A DNA stretch of 49,074 nucleotides from Lojkania enalia (taxonomy: Eukaryota; Ascomycota; Dothideomycetes; Pleosporales), in NCBI GenBank assembly GCA_010094045.1, contig ML986672.1:133478-182551 (forward strand), in the 5' to 3' direction. A program made the position numbers and the translations under genes. Of this stretch, positions 33,400 to 46,240 are shown one piece after another. Numbering within the stretch: position 1 is the first letter of the stretch; every line of letters starts with the position of its first letter. The notes below the pieces were generated by a model, which made no database searches, was not told the origin of the DNA, and saw only the letters and a program-made list of their open reading frames with translations.

Positions 33400-34680
33400 A
33401 AAAAACCTTAGAACTATTCTAGTATAGATACTATTAGTTAAAAATATTTAACTTAGTATAATAATATATAAACTATTATTATATATATTAAGAAAGTAAA
33501 GTTTTTAAAAAGAAGTATTATAAATTACTAAAACTATTACTTATACCTAAATAAAAGTTTTAAGATATTTCTATAAATTTTATAATTAATCTATTAGAAT
33601 TAGAAGGTTATATAAATATTATAGTAGTAGTTAATAGGCTTAATAAGTATAGATATCTAATATTATATATAAGAATTAAAGCTTCTAATATTATTTAACT
33701 ATTCTATTATTATTTATAGGTTTACTATAAACTATTATATACTATTATATTTAACTATAAAATATAGTTTATTTTTATCTTTTATTAAAAGTATTATAAA
33801 TAACTATAAATTAATATATATATATTAACTAGCTTCTATTTAAAAACTAATAGCTAGATAGAAAATATTAATATAGTAATAGAATAAGTTCTCTAAGCCT
33901 ATACTAGCTATAAATAAGATAATTAGGTTAAATAGCTACTAATAGTATAGTTTAAAGTAAATAATATAGTATTTAAATTAATAAAAGTTTCTTTATTTCT
34001 AGCCTATTTTAGCTAGTACCTTTAAATAGGCTTTAAGCTACTTATAAGAATCTATTAACTACTAAAATAGTCCCTAATAGTCTAGAAAGCTAATAGACTA
34101 GTTAATAAAATAAAGAATATTATAAAGTATATTAGAGAAGAACTTACCTAGATATAAGCGTTTTAATAAAAGTATACTAACTGTAAGTATATATTAGCTT
34201 CTAACTACTAGATTAATAATCTAGTTTAGTTAGATACTAGAAATATATATATATAAAGACTATTAAAAAAGCTTAACTAGAAGAATATAAGCTCCTATAA
34301 GATTATTATAAAGGTATTCTTATATACTTATAAATTAAAACTACTTAAATTAGTTAAAATATATCTTATATTCTATATATTATTATTATAACTAGTACCT
34401 AAATTATTTAACTATTTATCTAGTTAATAAATATATAATTTTAAACCTATTAAAATTAATAGAAAACTAGAATATCTTATTAAGTAAATAGAAAACGTCT
34501 ATTATAACTAATAAAGATACTAATATAAATATCTAGTTAAATAGACTAACTATTATAATCTAGAATAGTATCTAACTAGTAACTTTACTAAAATAACTAC
34601 TATAGAAGATTACTACGCTAAAAATCTAAATAAATAAAACTTAAATATAATATTATATCTAGATTCTTAATTAGATATTA
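33400..34680 (+). pseudogene. Gypsy-3 integrase C-terminus and chromodomain pseudogene
   Basis: Plus-strand reading of the integrase C-terminal half, degenerate from 33400 to 34430, then a chromodomain. INRKLEYLIK (about 34455-34490), a short spacer, and YKYLVK.TNYYNLE (about 34520-34560) correspond to the YLVKW.GY...W core of chromodomains. The Trp codons are now TAG. It is followed by YYAKNLNK near 34600-34640 and a short noncoding tail. The less damaged copy on the minus strand at 44300-44560 supports the reading. Inactive. Confidence 0.75.
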
Positions 34681-34955
34681 GAGTCTAATTTAAATATATT
34701 TTTAGATGCTTATAATAATACTATATTAATATAATACTAGTAATAATATTACTACTAATCTCTAGTATAGTACTATTATATAAACTAAACTAACCTAATT
34801 TCTAGTATAATACTACTATATAATAATAACTAATTATACTAATATATCTATAACTTTAACTAATACTAGTATTAATAACTATTACTTAATTATAAATAAC
34901 TTAAATATAATATAAAGATTTAACTTATAAAAGCTTATAACTAAAAGGGGGGTAC

Positions 34956-35215
34956 TATTATAATAATACTATAATACTTCTATACCTATACTACTCTTAC
35001 TATAATATTTAAACTAGTTATTAGTAATAGCTATTAGCTGCTAGCTAGAATATAACTAACTTATTATAATTATAATAGAAGAAGATTTTACTAATCTAGC
35101 TAGTTTATATAGTAGTATAGATCTAGCTTCTATAAAAACCTATATAATATATAGTAATAGAGTTAACTATTTAAAGTATAATTAACTAATTATATATAAG
35201 TATCTATAATATTTA
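34956..35215 (+). repeat. Gypsy-3 copy 3, partial 3' LTR
   Basis: Begins TATTATAATAATAC after the polypurine tract and matches the reverse complement of about 41800-42102, with a gap of about 45 bp. Similarity stops near 35215. Confidence 0.8.
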
Positions 35216-38200
35216 ACTATTTTATATATACCTTCTAATCTCTATTAAATTTTTTTAAGTAACTATACTATTAGATTATTTAAGCCCTCTCTTTAACTTT
35301 TACTACTATTTAGACTAGTAGTACTATTATATTTAGCTACTAATATTAATTACTTATATTTAACCTAATTATATAGTACTTTTAATTAATCTAGTATTAC
35401 TAGTAGCTATAATTCTCTTCTCTATTATATATTTTTATCTAAAATCTATCTAGCTTAACTCTATTTATTCTAAATTATACTATATACTATATTATTTTAT
35501 ACTTCTACTATTTCTCTATTTCTACCTCTTCTATTATCTAATATACTATATATCCTTTATATAATTCTTCTAGTACTTTTTAAACCTACTACTATACTAA
35601 GTTTACTTTATACTATCTATCCTACTATTTACTAATATTTTCTCTATATTAGTTATATCTAGCTAATTTAATATTATTATAGTTTACTTACTTTCTATTA
35701 AAATAGTTATTTATTAGCCCTTATTAATACCTACTATTTATAATAAACCTCCCTATTACCTATATATCTAGTTTCTTCTCTTTTTATTCTATCTTTTACT
35801 CTATCTTATCCTCCTCTATAAAAATTTCTAAATTTACCTACTTACTTATCTATCTACTATATTTACTTTTCTAAGTTAAGTTAATTATATTTTATAGTAT
35901 TTCTATATATAGTATAAATATAATTTTTAGAAAATTTACCTCTATATCTAATACTAATATAGTTATTATAAGCCTACTTTTTTTAAACTATTCTTTTAAT
36001 TATCTAGCTTATTCTATATCTCTAGTATAATAGTATCTACTATTTAGTATTTTAGCTATTACTTTATATTACGCTTTACTATAGTAGTATACTACTCCTT
36101 TCTTTCTTTATTCTCTAAGCTGCTATACCTACTACTAATATATTACTAATACTATCTCTTATATCTATTTCTACTTATATTATAATATTAAATATTATAT
36201 ATTTAGCTATATTATACATACTTAAATATATATTATATATTAAATTAGTATACTTTCTCTTAATTTAGCCTCTTATATTAGTAGTAGTATTACTATAAGT
36301 AGTACTACCGGGTATAGTAGTAGCTGTAAATTCTTTAGTTTTACTAGCTTTAGCCGCTAGTTGCTTAATATAAAGATAAGATAATACTTGTCTACTATAA
36401 TCTACTAAAATAGCTTTTTACTATTAAGTATCCCTACATAGCTAATAAAATTCCTATTATTTATTATATTATCTACTATATCTATACTAATTATTACTAC
36501 TACTATTAGATTACTTTTATTATACTTCTATTCTATATAGTTAATTCTACTCTTTTAAATCTACTTAACTAAATTCTTAATAAACGCTTAATATAGTACT
36601 ACTACTATTATTACCCTATATTAATTTAAGTAAGCTAGTATAGTAAATAGTAAGCTCTTCTCTCTACTAGTTAAAAGTACTATAATAAGTAGTATCTACT
36701 TACCTAGTACTATATATATCGCTTACTTTTACTTAGCTAAATAGAAGCTAACTTCTTCTTATTTAAGTACCTACTATATTACTTTTTAAAGTCTTTTCTC
36801 TCTTCTATTTTAAACCTATACTTCTTTTTTTTATACTATAAACCTTTTACTATTATTATTATACTACTATTACTTCCTTATCTTAGTCTAGCCTTAACTA
36901 CCTATCTACCTTACCTTTAGTATCTCTTTACCCCTGTTAAGCTTTAAAAAGTAATACTATAATATACTAAATAGCTAGAATATTTTAATTAAATATATAT
37001 TAAGATACTTAATAATATTAATTAGTATATTATAGTTCCTAATCCCTATCTATATTATCTATATACTCTATAATTCTAGTATACTCTCTTTCTTTTTATC
37101 TGCTTTAGCTTTTTTAACTTCTTCTATTTTATTCTAATATTCTTTACTAAATAACTCTTTAACTACTTTTCTACTAATACTAATAGCTATATATTAGTAG
37201 TCTAGTATATACAGCTTAATATCTATCTATTTACTAGTCTTATACTTAAATATATATATTAGTTAATCTATCTTCTATAGCCTATATTAATCTGCTTATA
37301 TATAGTTATTAAAGCTACTATTAAGTATCTTAATATTTAAATACTTTTAAAACAGCTATATATAAGCTAAATATACTACTATTACCTATTCTAGCTATAG
37401 TAGTAGAAAGTATAGTACTACCTTTAGCTTATCCTACTAGGATTATAATTTATAATAGTAGACTACTATTATAATTTACCTATCTACTATAAAGATATTA
37501 TAGTTTTATAATACTCTATTATAATACTATATTATTATAATTTTTAACTCTTACTTAGACTACTCTAAAATTATATATATATTAACTATTAATAGTTTTA
37601 AAAAATAATCTACCTACTATAAGGACTATTTTATCTACTAATTATTCTATAAGCTATTTCTTAACTAGCGCTATTAACTAGCTTTTATCTATTTAGTTTA
37701 AATAAGTATCTACTTAAATTTATTATTAAACTAATTATTATAATAATAAATAAAAGATATACTCTACTATATAAATATAATATTATTAATTTGCTATTTT
37801 AGCTAGATAGTAAATTAGTCTTTAGTTCTAGCTGTCTAATATAGCTCTTACTAGAGTATCTTTTCTACTTTAACTACTATATCTTATATTATCTTATAGA
37901 ACTAGCTAATATAAATTAGCTAGCTATTAAGATAAGATATTTTCTCATTCTTTAACTAGTAAGTATTATCTAAATTACTAGCTGTTAGTATAATAAACTT
38001 TCTATATATTAGTAAGCTAATTATCTTACTTATTAAACTAAATAATTTATTAGTTAGAAACTTCTATTATATAAGTAGAAAATACTTCTAGTTCTTATCT
38101 ATCTACTTATTATATTCTACTACTAGAAGTAGCTTCTCTATACCTAGTATACGTATATAATATACTATACTAGCTAGTATATATAAATAGTTCTTTACTA

Positions 38201-38997
38201 TATATAAGTAGTCTATTTTAATATTAATCTTTAATATAGTAAGAAAATAGATTAGTTTACTATTAAATAGCTAATCGCTTATTAATTAAAAAATAAATAA
38301 TATAAATATATCTAGTAGTATTCTAAGTTAAATATTTTTACTATCTTTATCTAATATAATTTATAGTACTATTACTAGTTCCTTCTACTTACTTTATTAA
38401 TAGAATAGCTTACGCGTATCTTTTATCTAATCTACTTCTTTCTTCTTATAGTATTTATAATAGGAGCTGCTATTACTATTATTATTACTATTAGTACTAC
38501 TTTTAACTCTACTAGATCTAGAACTTATACTATTATCTAATACTATATTATTATTATAGTTAAACTATATAACCTAAACTTTTTTATTAGTAATAATTTA
38601 AAGAAATTAGTAGATAAATTTAATAATATAGCTTATATATACTATTTAACTCTTAGGATTCTATAGTTAAATAAGTAGATATCTATCTATTTTATATTAC
38701 TAAACGCGTTTAAACTACTATTTTATCTTTTATATAAGTAATAATAACTATCTAATATTCTATTTAACTAATAATTTAACTAGTTTTACTATCTACTAAA
38801 GTTTTATCTTATTTTAGTTAAATAGCTAGATTTAATATATAAAATATACTTAATTCTACTTTATTAGATACTTTAGCTACTCTATCTACTTAAACTACCT
38901 AGTTTTATTAGTCTTTACTACCTCTATATTTATAACCTATATTTTCTCTTTTTTCCTCTACTTTATAAGTTTAAATCTAGCTAACTAATTATATATA

Positions 38998-40143
38998 ATG
39001 TAGTTTATAAGTAAGTTATTAGTATAAGCGAGCTGTTATCCTACTAAGATTTAAACGACTTAATCGCAATAATTATTAACTATATATATATATACTATAA
39101 GAAGTAATAGTCTATTAGATTATTTAATACCTATACTATTAATTTAGTATATTTAAGTATTATAGCTAGGCTATTTACAGCGCCTATAGTTCTATTAAGA
39201 CTAGCTACTCTCTTATAGCTAAATACTCTAATTATAAATTTCCTTATTAATTTACCCCTTAATATTATTTTAATTAATTATATTCTTATTTATAGCTTTT
39301 ATTAGAATCCTCTACTTTTATAATCGCTTTCTTTTCTATTATTTTCGCTTGGTTACTATCTTATTTACTTACTTAAGGCTTTTAATTTAATTAGCTATCA
39401 GCGCGATTAAATATATTATTATTATAATACTAGTTTAAAGTTAATTAAAGGCTGCGATAATTAATATAGATAATAAGTTTTAATATTACTAAATCTTACT
39501 ATAAATTATTATTAATTAAGCCTCTAGTTTATATATATTACTAGGTATTTTAGCCTTTTAGAGGGTAGTTTCTAGTATAGGTAGTATTAGTATATATAGT
39601 TTAATATTAAGCTTTAATAGTACCGCCTTAAAAGCTTATATAGATATTAGCTTCTATAATTAATTAATTATAGGCTATTTTAAAGGTTGGAAAGAAGGTA
39701 GTCTTATTAATATAGTTAATATAATCGTGTATTAAGGCTGAGATCTTAGTACTATACTTAGCTAATAGTCTATTTACTATAACTTATACGCCGTTAATTA
39801 TAGGTAGAAATCCTCGTAAATCCTAATTAAGGATATAGCTAATAAGTACCTTCTTTTTAGTCTTTATAAGCTTCTTTAAATTCGGCTTATAATTATATTA
39901 CGCAGCTATTCCAGCGTATTAAAGGTAGAGAGTACTTTAAGAGTAGTAAAAAGTTGTTATAGCGCTATTCTCGGTTAAAATTTAACCTTAATTAATGGCT
40001 AAGATTGTAAGAATAATTTATAATTCTTTATAGGTTAATTATATATTACTATATTAAGCTATTATACGTTAATCTAGGTAGGTCGTTAAAAGTTTAGTAA
40101 GGTAATAGCTTATTTATACTAATAGCTTGCTTATAAACTATAT
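38998..40143 (-). mobile_element. Pogo/Fot1-type transposon, family A copy 3, internally deleted
   Basis: 1146 bp, TA duplications at 38996-38997 and 40144-40145, inserted within the helicase pseudogene near its N-terminal domain. The most heavily mutated of the four A copies: many CG and the inverted-repeat Cs are changed (TATAAGTAAGTTATT for TATAAGCGAGCTGTT). Confidence 0.93.
39130..40040 (-). pseudogene. Pogo/Fot1 transposase remnant lacking the DDE core
   Basis: Minus-strand reading equal to family A copy 2: HTH region (about 39850-40020), direct join to the YINYINKT.FFP segment (about 39690-39740), the 29 bp deletion in the FRGA region (about 39628) and a zinc-knuckle tail near 39140-39200 with additional Cys losses. 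No catalytic residues exist in it. Confidence 0.82.
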
Positions 40144-40660
40144 TAATATTAGCTTCTATATAGAAAATAGCTAACTTATAATTATAGCTATTTATATTAA
40201 TAATAAAATATTACTATAACCTATTAGCCTAAAAAAATATCTATACCTTAACCTTTTAATAGAGTTTACCTTTATTATTTATTTATATTTATTTATACTT
40301 CTTTTTTAAATATATATATAGTATATTAATATTAGTAGTAATATAGTATCTAGATTACTTATACTAGAATGTATTTAGTAGCTTTTCTAATTCTAATATT
40401 AGTTGCCTAAATAGTATAGGTAGCTAGATATTTTTTACTAGTCTAATTAGCTACTAATAAATATACTTAATAATTACTCTCCTCTATTCTATTATTATAC
40501 TATAATAGTATTATAGATATATATTAATATTTAATATAGTAGTTATATATCTTTTATATATTAGAATATAGTATTTAGGTAGATAGTAGAGATAGTTCTT
40601 AATATCCTCTAGTAATAGTACTATTCTACTTACTTATATATAGGTCTTTCTACTATAGAT

Positions 40661-40930
40661 ATAGTATTACGCCCTTAGTTTAAGCGTCTATATATCTTAA
40701 TAGAACTATATTCTTCTAGTCTTATTATAGTTCTATACTAGTACGGGTGCGATAATATAGTATTATAAGTAGAATAAATAGACTCTACTAAATATTTTTT
40801 ATATATAAAGTATTACGGTTAAAATACTCATTATAAATAAATTAGAGGGGTAATACTTAGATAAATTACTCCTTTTTAATAATCTATTTTAGATATAATA
40901 TTATAATACTATATTTAATCTAATAAATAA
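40661..40930. other. Region upstream of the helicase relic
   Basis: Between the first recognisable helicase codons and the Gypsy-3 LTR. It would hold the original start and promoter. No TATA box or start codon stands out. GTACGGGTGCGATAA near 40741 is a small less-mutated patch. Confidence 0.4.
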
Positions 40931-42102
40931 TATAATACTTTAGTTATTTATAGTAGTTACTAGATAGATAATATAAGTTAGTATTATATAGGAAAATCAG
41001 GTTAGTATAGTTATTTAGGGTATTAAGTATTATAATATCTATTATAGTATAGTAGAACTTATTAGAAAGAGAATATTAGAAATATATAATTTATCTAATT
41101 TCATCTAGTTTAGTATTTATAATTAGGTATTAGAATTTAATAAAATAAGTAGAAAATCTATTTTAACTTTATTTTAAAGTTTTTAGCTTATTCTATACTA
41201 TAATCTCCTTATTCTAGTTACTATAGATAGATTTTAAGAAGACGACTAAGCTATCTATAGAGTTAATACTCTTATCTATTAATAGGTTAACTAATATTAC
41301 TAGGTCTTATTCTAGATAGAAATAGATATATAGAAGATAGATATATTTAATTAAATATTAGTTAGTATTTCCTTCTAGTTTATAGTAAAGTTTTCTAATA
41401 AAGTATAAAAGCTCTAAATATTTACTAGAGAATATTAAAAAGTTAGATAAATAGTTAAAATAGAAATATAAGTTATATATAATCTTAAATAAATTAGAAG
41501 TTAATATAGATATCTATTTAAAAGTTAGAGTTATAAGCTAAGTTAGACTAAAAGTAGATAATAGTTCTATTACTATTAATATATTAGTAGCTAGTAGAAA
41601 AGTAACTATTTAATAGCTACTAAATTCTCTTTATATTACTTTAAAGTCTTACTTATAATAGTTCTTCTAGGTTACTAAAGCTTCTACTAATATCTTATTC
41701 TTCTACTATAAAAAGTCTAATTTACTTTAGATTTTTTTTAAATATATTAATAAGTATATTCTTATCTATAGTATATAATAGTAGATAATATAATATAATA
41801 TTATAAATACTTATATATAGTTAGTTAATCGTACTTTAAATAGTTAACTCTATTACTATATACTATATATAAATATTAAAATATTACGTAAAAAATAGAA
41901 ATATCTATATTATATAGGTTTTTTATAGAGGCTAAGTCTATACTACTATATAGGCTAGCTAGGTCGGCAAAACCTTCCTCTATTATAGTTAAGATAAGTC
42001 GGTTATATTTTAGCTAGTAGCTAATAGCTATTACTAGCAGCTAGTTTAGGTATTATAGTAAGGGTAGTATAGGTGTAGAAGTATTATAATATTATTATAA
42101 TA
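40931..42102 (-). repeat. Gypsy-3 copy 2, 3' LTR, 1172 bp
   Basis: Aligns over its whole length with 28931-30100. The adjacent ACTCTTCTTTT read on the minus strand is the polypurine tract, which fixes this end as the inner edge of a 3' LTR. Confidence 0.88.
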
Positions 42103-42363
42103 GTACTCTTCTTTTAATTATAAGCTTTTATAAATTAAGTTTTTATATTATATTTCGGTTATTTATAATTAAGTAGTAGTTATTAATACTAGTATTAGTT
42201 AAGATTATAGGTATATTAGTATAATTAGTTATTATTATATAATAGTACTATACTAGAGATTAAGTTAGGTTATAGGTATATTAGTACGACTAATAGTTAA
42301 TAGTAGTACTATATTAAAGGTTAGGTTAGTTTAATTTATATAGTAGTATTATATTAGGGATTA

Positions 42364-44234
42364 ACGTATAGTATAAGCGAGCTAATTATCTAAGTAAGCT
42401 GATTATAATACTAAGACTATACTAAAATTGCAACTACTTTTCGTAAAATATTATACTTTCTTATATTTTATCGTACTATATAGTATAGTAGCCTATTCTT
42501 CTATATCTATAATATCATTTTTACACGTCCGCGAGTTATACCTAGCCTTACTATACTACTTATAGTACCTTTAAATCAGCTAGTCTCTATTAATACGCGC
42601 CTTTTTCCTACCCTTCTTTCTATTAGTATAAGCGCTAAACTCTTTTAGAGTAGTTAATTAAGCACCTTCTTTAATTATTAGGTTACCTTCCTTCTATATA
42701 CACTTTCTTTTATGCGATTAATATTATATAGCAGCCTTATTAACTATTTAAAACTTAGTAACCTAAGCGCGTAATAGTACGTTTTTATATATTATATATA
42801 TAGTACCCTTTATAAACTATTTAAACGCTTCTACTATTAAAATAAGCGAGCTATCTAAATACTTTTAAACTCTTAATTAAACGTATATAGATTAAAACCT
42901 AAATTTAATAGGATTACTTAGTATTTTTAATTTTTAAGGGGTATCTTTAACTATAGAATGTATTAGCGTATATAGTTAAACTCTAAGCTTTAATAGTATT
43001 ATATTTAGGTTGAATAGAACTAAGCTAGCACCTTAAAAGCTACTTAGAATATTACTCTTTATAATTACTGCGTTAAAAGCTACTTTAAAATAGAGTAAGA
43101 ACTCGATTTTTGTAATATAGTTAATATAACCGTATATCAGCTACTCGACTTAGCACCCGTATACAGTCTTTAAAGGTAAGAAATAACCTATATCTAATAG
43201 CTATAGTAGGTACGATAAATATAAAGGTATATAAAGAGTAATAATATTCTTTTTCTTATAGAGCTGCCTAAATTTAAGTAAGTTATAGTTCTTATAGCTA
43301 TTAAGAATTAGTAATCGATATATACTAATAGTATAATCCTTTATATACACGTTAAAGTACTTTAACTACTTAATACTAATATTATTTATCGTCCAGCTGT
43401 TATTAGTAACCTATATAGCCTAGGTTAGTAGAATATTATCTTCTTTATATTATATAGAGAGGTAGTAGGTACCTATAAAGATAATAAAAAGTAGTATTAC
43501 CTATCCTATCGCGTTAATACCCTAGATAACTATAGTCTACTTATAATTACCTGGCTGGAGCTACTTTAGTTAATTCCGTCTCTTAGAGCTAGTAATTACT
43601 ACTTCTGTTAATATTACGCCTATTATAAAGTCTAATTTATTAAAGTTGTATATATCTTTATTAACAATACTATACTTAGCCTTTATATTCTATATAAGGT
43701 AGAACTAGCCTTCTATAACCTTAGAATCCTTATATTTAGCTCTTAAATAGTCATACTTTTAATTAAATTTAACTTAAGCTTAGGCGTATATTTAATAAAG
43801 TTCTCTACCTAGTTCTTTCTAACCTAGCTAGTAGAGCGCGCAGCTAGTAGTAAATTAGCTATATCTTAAATAGTAGTAAGTTGTAGCAGAAATCCTCTTA
43901 TATCTAGATCTAGTATATACTAAACAATTACCTACTCCTTAGTCTTACTAAGCTTTATTAAATTAGGTCGGTAATCGTGTTATAAAACTATTTCTCACCT
44001 TTATATACTAAGTATACTTTAAGAGATATTATAGATTAATATAACGCGACGTATAGTTAGTATTATATCTTATTAAAGAGCTTAAAGTATAAGCTATATT
44101 CTAGCTTCTTTCTAAATTAATTCTATAGTTGTTAGTTATAGTATAATATTATAAAGTATAATTATCGCGATTTTAGTAGAGTTTTAGTATTATAATTAGC
44201 TCGCTTAGGTAATTAGCTCGCTTATACTCTACGT
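42364..44234 (-). mobile_element. Pogo/Fot1-type transposon, family B copy 2, full length
   Basis: 1871 bp, TA duplications at 42362-42363 and 44235-44236, inserted in the 3' noncoding part of Gypsy-3 copy 2. The right tip is CTCTACGT and the left tip ACGTATAG. The inverted repeats carry two AAGCGAGCTAATTA-type motifs. It is less mutated than copy 1 and so defines the family's ends best. Confidence 0.94.
42480..43990 (-). pseudogene. Full-length pogo/Fot1 transposase pseudogene, family B copy 2
   Basis: Minus-strand transposase of about 500 codons. N-terminal LIKLSKTKE.VIV.YILDLD, IRGFLLQLTTI and RKN.VENFIKYTPKLK (about 43760-43975) form the CENP-B-like HTH domain. Catalytic sites: FNKLDF (about 43625-43645; first Asp is Asn), LILNSYKNYN (about 43280-43310; second is Asn) and LLDIGYF (about 43190-43210; third Asp intact). 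C-terminal knuckle near 42515-42570 (YYK.YSKARYNSRTC; last Cys intact, two Cys and the His read as Tyr). Stops are at former Gln/Trp codons. Inactive, though the better preserved of the two family B copies. Confidence 0.88.
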
Positions 44235-44236
44235 TA

Positions 44237-45092
44237 GTAGTAGTATTATTACTATTATTATATTAGTATAGTATTATTATAGACGTTTAGAAATATATTT
44301 AGATTAGACTCTAGTATCTAATTAAAAATTCAAACGTAATATTATATTTAGGTCTTATTTATTCGAGTTTCTAGCGTAGTAATCTTCTATAGTAGTTATC
44401 TTAGTAAAGTTACTAGTCGGGTACTATTCTAGGTTATAATAGCTAGTCTATTTAACTAGATATTCGTGCCGGCGTCTCTATTAGTTATAATAGAGGTCTT
44501 CTATTTACTTAATAAGGTATTTTAGTTCTCTATTAATTTTAATAGGTTTAGGGTTATATACTTATTAACTAGATAAGTAGTTAAACAACTTAGGTACTAG
44601 TTATAATAGTAATATATAGAATATAAAATATATTTTAGCTAATTTAGATAACTTTAGTCTATAAGCGTATAAAGATACCTTTATAATAACTTTATAAGAG
44701 CTTATATTCTTCTAGTTAAACTTTTTTAACGGTCTTTATATACGTATATTTCTAGCGTCTAGCTAGACTAGATTACTAATCTAGTAGTTAGGGGCTAGTA
44801 TATACTTACAGTTAGTATACTTTTATTAGAACGCTTATACTTAGGTAAGTTCTTCTCTAATATACTCTATAATATCCTTTATCTTATTAACTAGTCTATT
44901 AGCTTTCTAGACTATTAGGGACTATTTTAGTAGTTAATAGATTTCTACAAGCAGCTTAAAGCCTATTTAAAAGTACTAGCTAAAGTAGGCTAGAAATAGG
45001 GAAACTTTTATTAATTTAGATACTATATTATTTACTTTAAACTATACTATTAGCAGCTATTTAACCTAATTATCTTATTCGTAGCTAGTATA
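44237..45092 (-). pseudogene. Gypsy-3 copy 2 chromodomain and integrase C-terminus
   Basis: Minus strand: integrase tail (about 45090-44600), then a chromodomain around 44400-44530 (the equivalent of YLVK.T.Y..LE) and the tail DYYARNSNK near 44345-44390. More CG are retained than in copy 3, which helps the reading. The Trp codons of the chromodomain cage are TAG. Split from the rest of integrase by pogo A copy 4. Confidence 0.72.
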
Positions 45093-46238
45093 ATATAGTT
45101 TATAAGCGAGCTATCAGTATAAGCGAGCTGTTACCCTACTAAGATTCGAACGACTTAATCACGATAATTATTAACCACATATATATATACTATAAGAAGT
45201 AATAGTCTATTAGATTATTTAACACCTGTACTATCAATTTAGCACGTTTAAGTATTATAGCCAGGCTGTTTACAGCGCCTGCAGCTCTATTAAGGCTAGC
45301 TACTCTCTTACAGCTGAGTACTCCAATTATAAATTTCCTTATTAATCTACCCCTCAACGTTATTTTAATTAATTATATCCTCACCTGCAGCCTTTATTAG
45401 AATCCCCTACTTCTATAATCGCTTTCTTTTCCGTTGTTTTCGCTTTATTACTGCCTTGTTTACTTACTTAAGGCTCTTAATTTAATTAGCTATCAGCGCG
45501 ATTAAATGCGTTATTATTATAGCGCCCTTTTAAAGCTAATTAAAGGCTGCGATAATTAATATAGGTGATAAATCTTAATATCGCTGAATCCTGCTACAAA
45601 TTATTATTAATTAAGCCTCTAGTTTACGCGTATTACTAGGTATTTTAGCCTCTTAGAGGGTAGTCTCTAGTATAGGTAGTATCGGCGTATATAACTTAAT
45701 ATTAAGCTTTAATAATACCGCCTTGAAAGCTTATACAGATATTAGCTTCTATAATTAATTAATTATAGGCTGCTTTAAAGGCTGGAAGGAAGGTAGTCTT
45801 ATTAATATGGTTGATATAATCGCGTTCTAAGGCTGAGATCTTAGTACTATACTCAGCTAATAGTCTATTTACTATAGCTTGTACGCTGTTAATCGTAGGC
45901 GGAAATCCTCGTAAATCCTGATTAAAGATATAGCTAATAAGTACCTCCTTTTCAGTCTTTGTAAGCTTCTTTAAATTTAGCTTATAATCGCGTCGCGCAG
46001 CTATTTTAGCGTGTTAAAAACGGAGAATACTTTAAGAGTAGCGAAAAGTTGTTGCAGCGCTATTCTCGGTTGAAACTTAACCTCGATTAATAGCTGAGAT
46101 TGTAAGGATAATTTGTAATTCTTTATAGGTTAATTACACGTTGCTGTGTTAAGCTATTACGCGTTAATCTAGGTAGGCTGTTAAAAGTTTAGTGAGGTAA
46201 CAGCTCGCTTATACTAACAGCTCGCTTATAAACTATAT
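45093..46238 (-). mobile_element. Pogo/Fot1-type transposon, family A copy 4, internally deleted
   Basis: 1146 bp, TA duplications at 45091-45092 and 46239-46240, inserted in the integrase of Gypsy-3 copy 2. The right inverted repeat is the best preserved in the window: two consecutive AACAGCTCGCTTATA motifs. Confidence 0.94.
45235..46140 (-). pseudogene. Pogo/Fot1 transposase remnant lacking the DDE core
   Basis: The best preserved family A reading on the minus strand: ILTISAINRG and RRDYKLNLKKLTKTEKEVL (about 45950-46120), RGFPPTINSV.AIVNRLL, then immediately ERDYINHINKTTFLPAF (about 45765-45830) without any catalytic domain. The 29 bp deletion causes a frameshift at about 45722. The C-terminal region (45240-45480) has the basic stretch and the zinc knuckle. 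The single continuous junction shared by all four copies shows that the core deletion preceded their spread. Confidence 0.86.
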
Positions 46239-46240
46239 TA

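Larger units (their letters stand above)
33393..35215 (+). mobile_element. Gypsy-3 copy 3, 3' half with truncated LTR
   Basis: Plus-strand copy matching the reverse complement of 44237-47000 and 42103-42363. It is truncated at both ends: the 5' break is at about 33393 within integrase, and the 3' LTR (from 34956) survives for only about 260 of 1170 bp and lacks a further internal piece of about 45 bp. Polypurine tract AAAAGGGGGG at 34943-34952. It ends beside the helicase pseudogene. Confidence 0.85.
35240..40660 (-). pseudogene. RecQ-type helicase of the telomere-linked kind, RIP-killed
   Basis: A minus-strand gene of about 4.2 kb (excluding the pogo insertion 38998-40143). N-terminus: a region like the C2H2-type domain of fungal telomere-linked helicases (40500-40570; Cys and His read as Tyr), then LILELEKLLNTF near 40370. 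The middle (about 37300-38560) matches the large N-terminal part of such proteins. Helicase core: Walker A LTSREKSLLF at 36654-36680 (PTGGGKS-type), DECH box as VDKYYLIF near 36374-36395, LLIVILLLI for the TATLPP motif near 36310, VVYYYSKAQ (36072-36098), motif VI QKSKYSRQ (35850-35876; ESGRGGR-type), and a C-terminal Y-x2-Y for CxxC near 35645-35670. Related helicases of fungi lie next to telomeres. The Gly/Glu/Cys/His losses fit RIP. Identification rests on motif order recognised by eye. Confidence 0.75.

Noticed and set aside
35240..38990. Copia gag or a LINE on the minus strand
   Set aside because: A Lys-rich YYKYYKKK patch near 38440 looked like a gag knuckle. The downstream frame carries RecQ-type helicase motifs in order, and no Copia integrase or RT follows.
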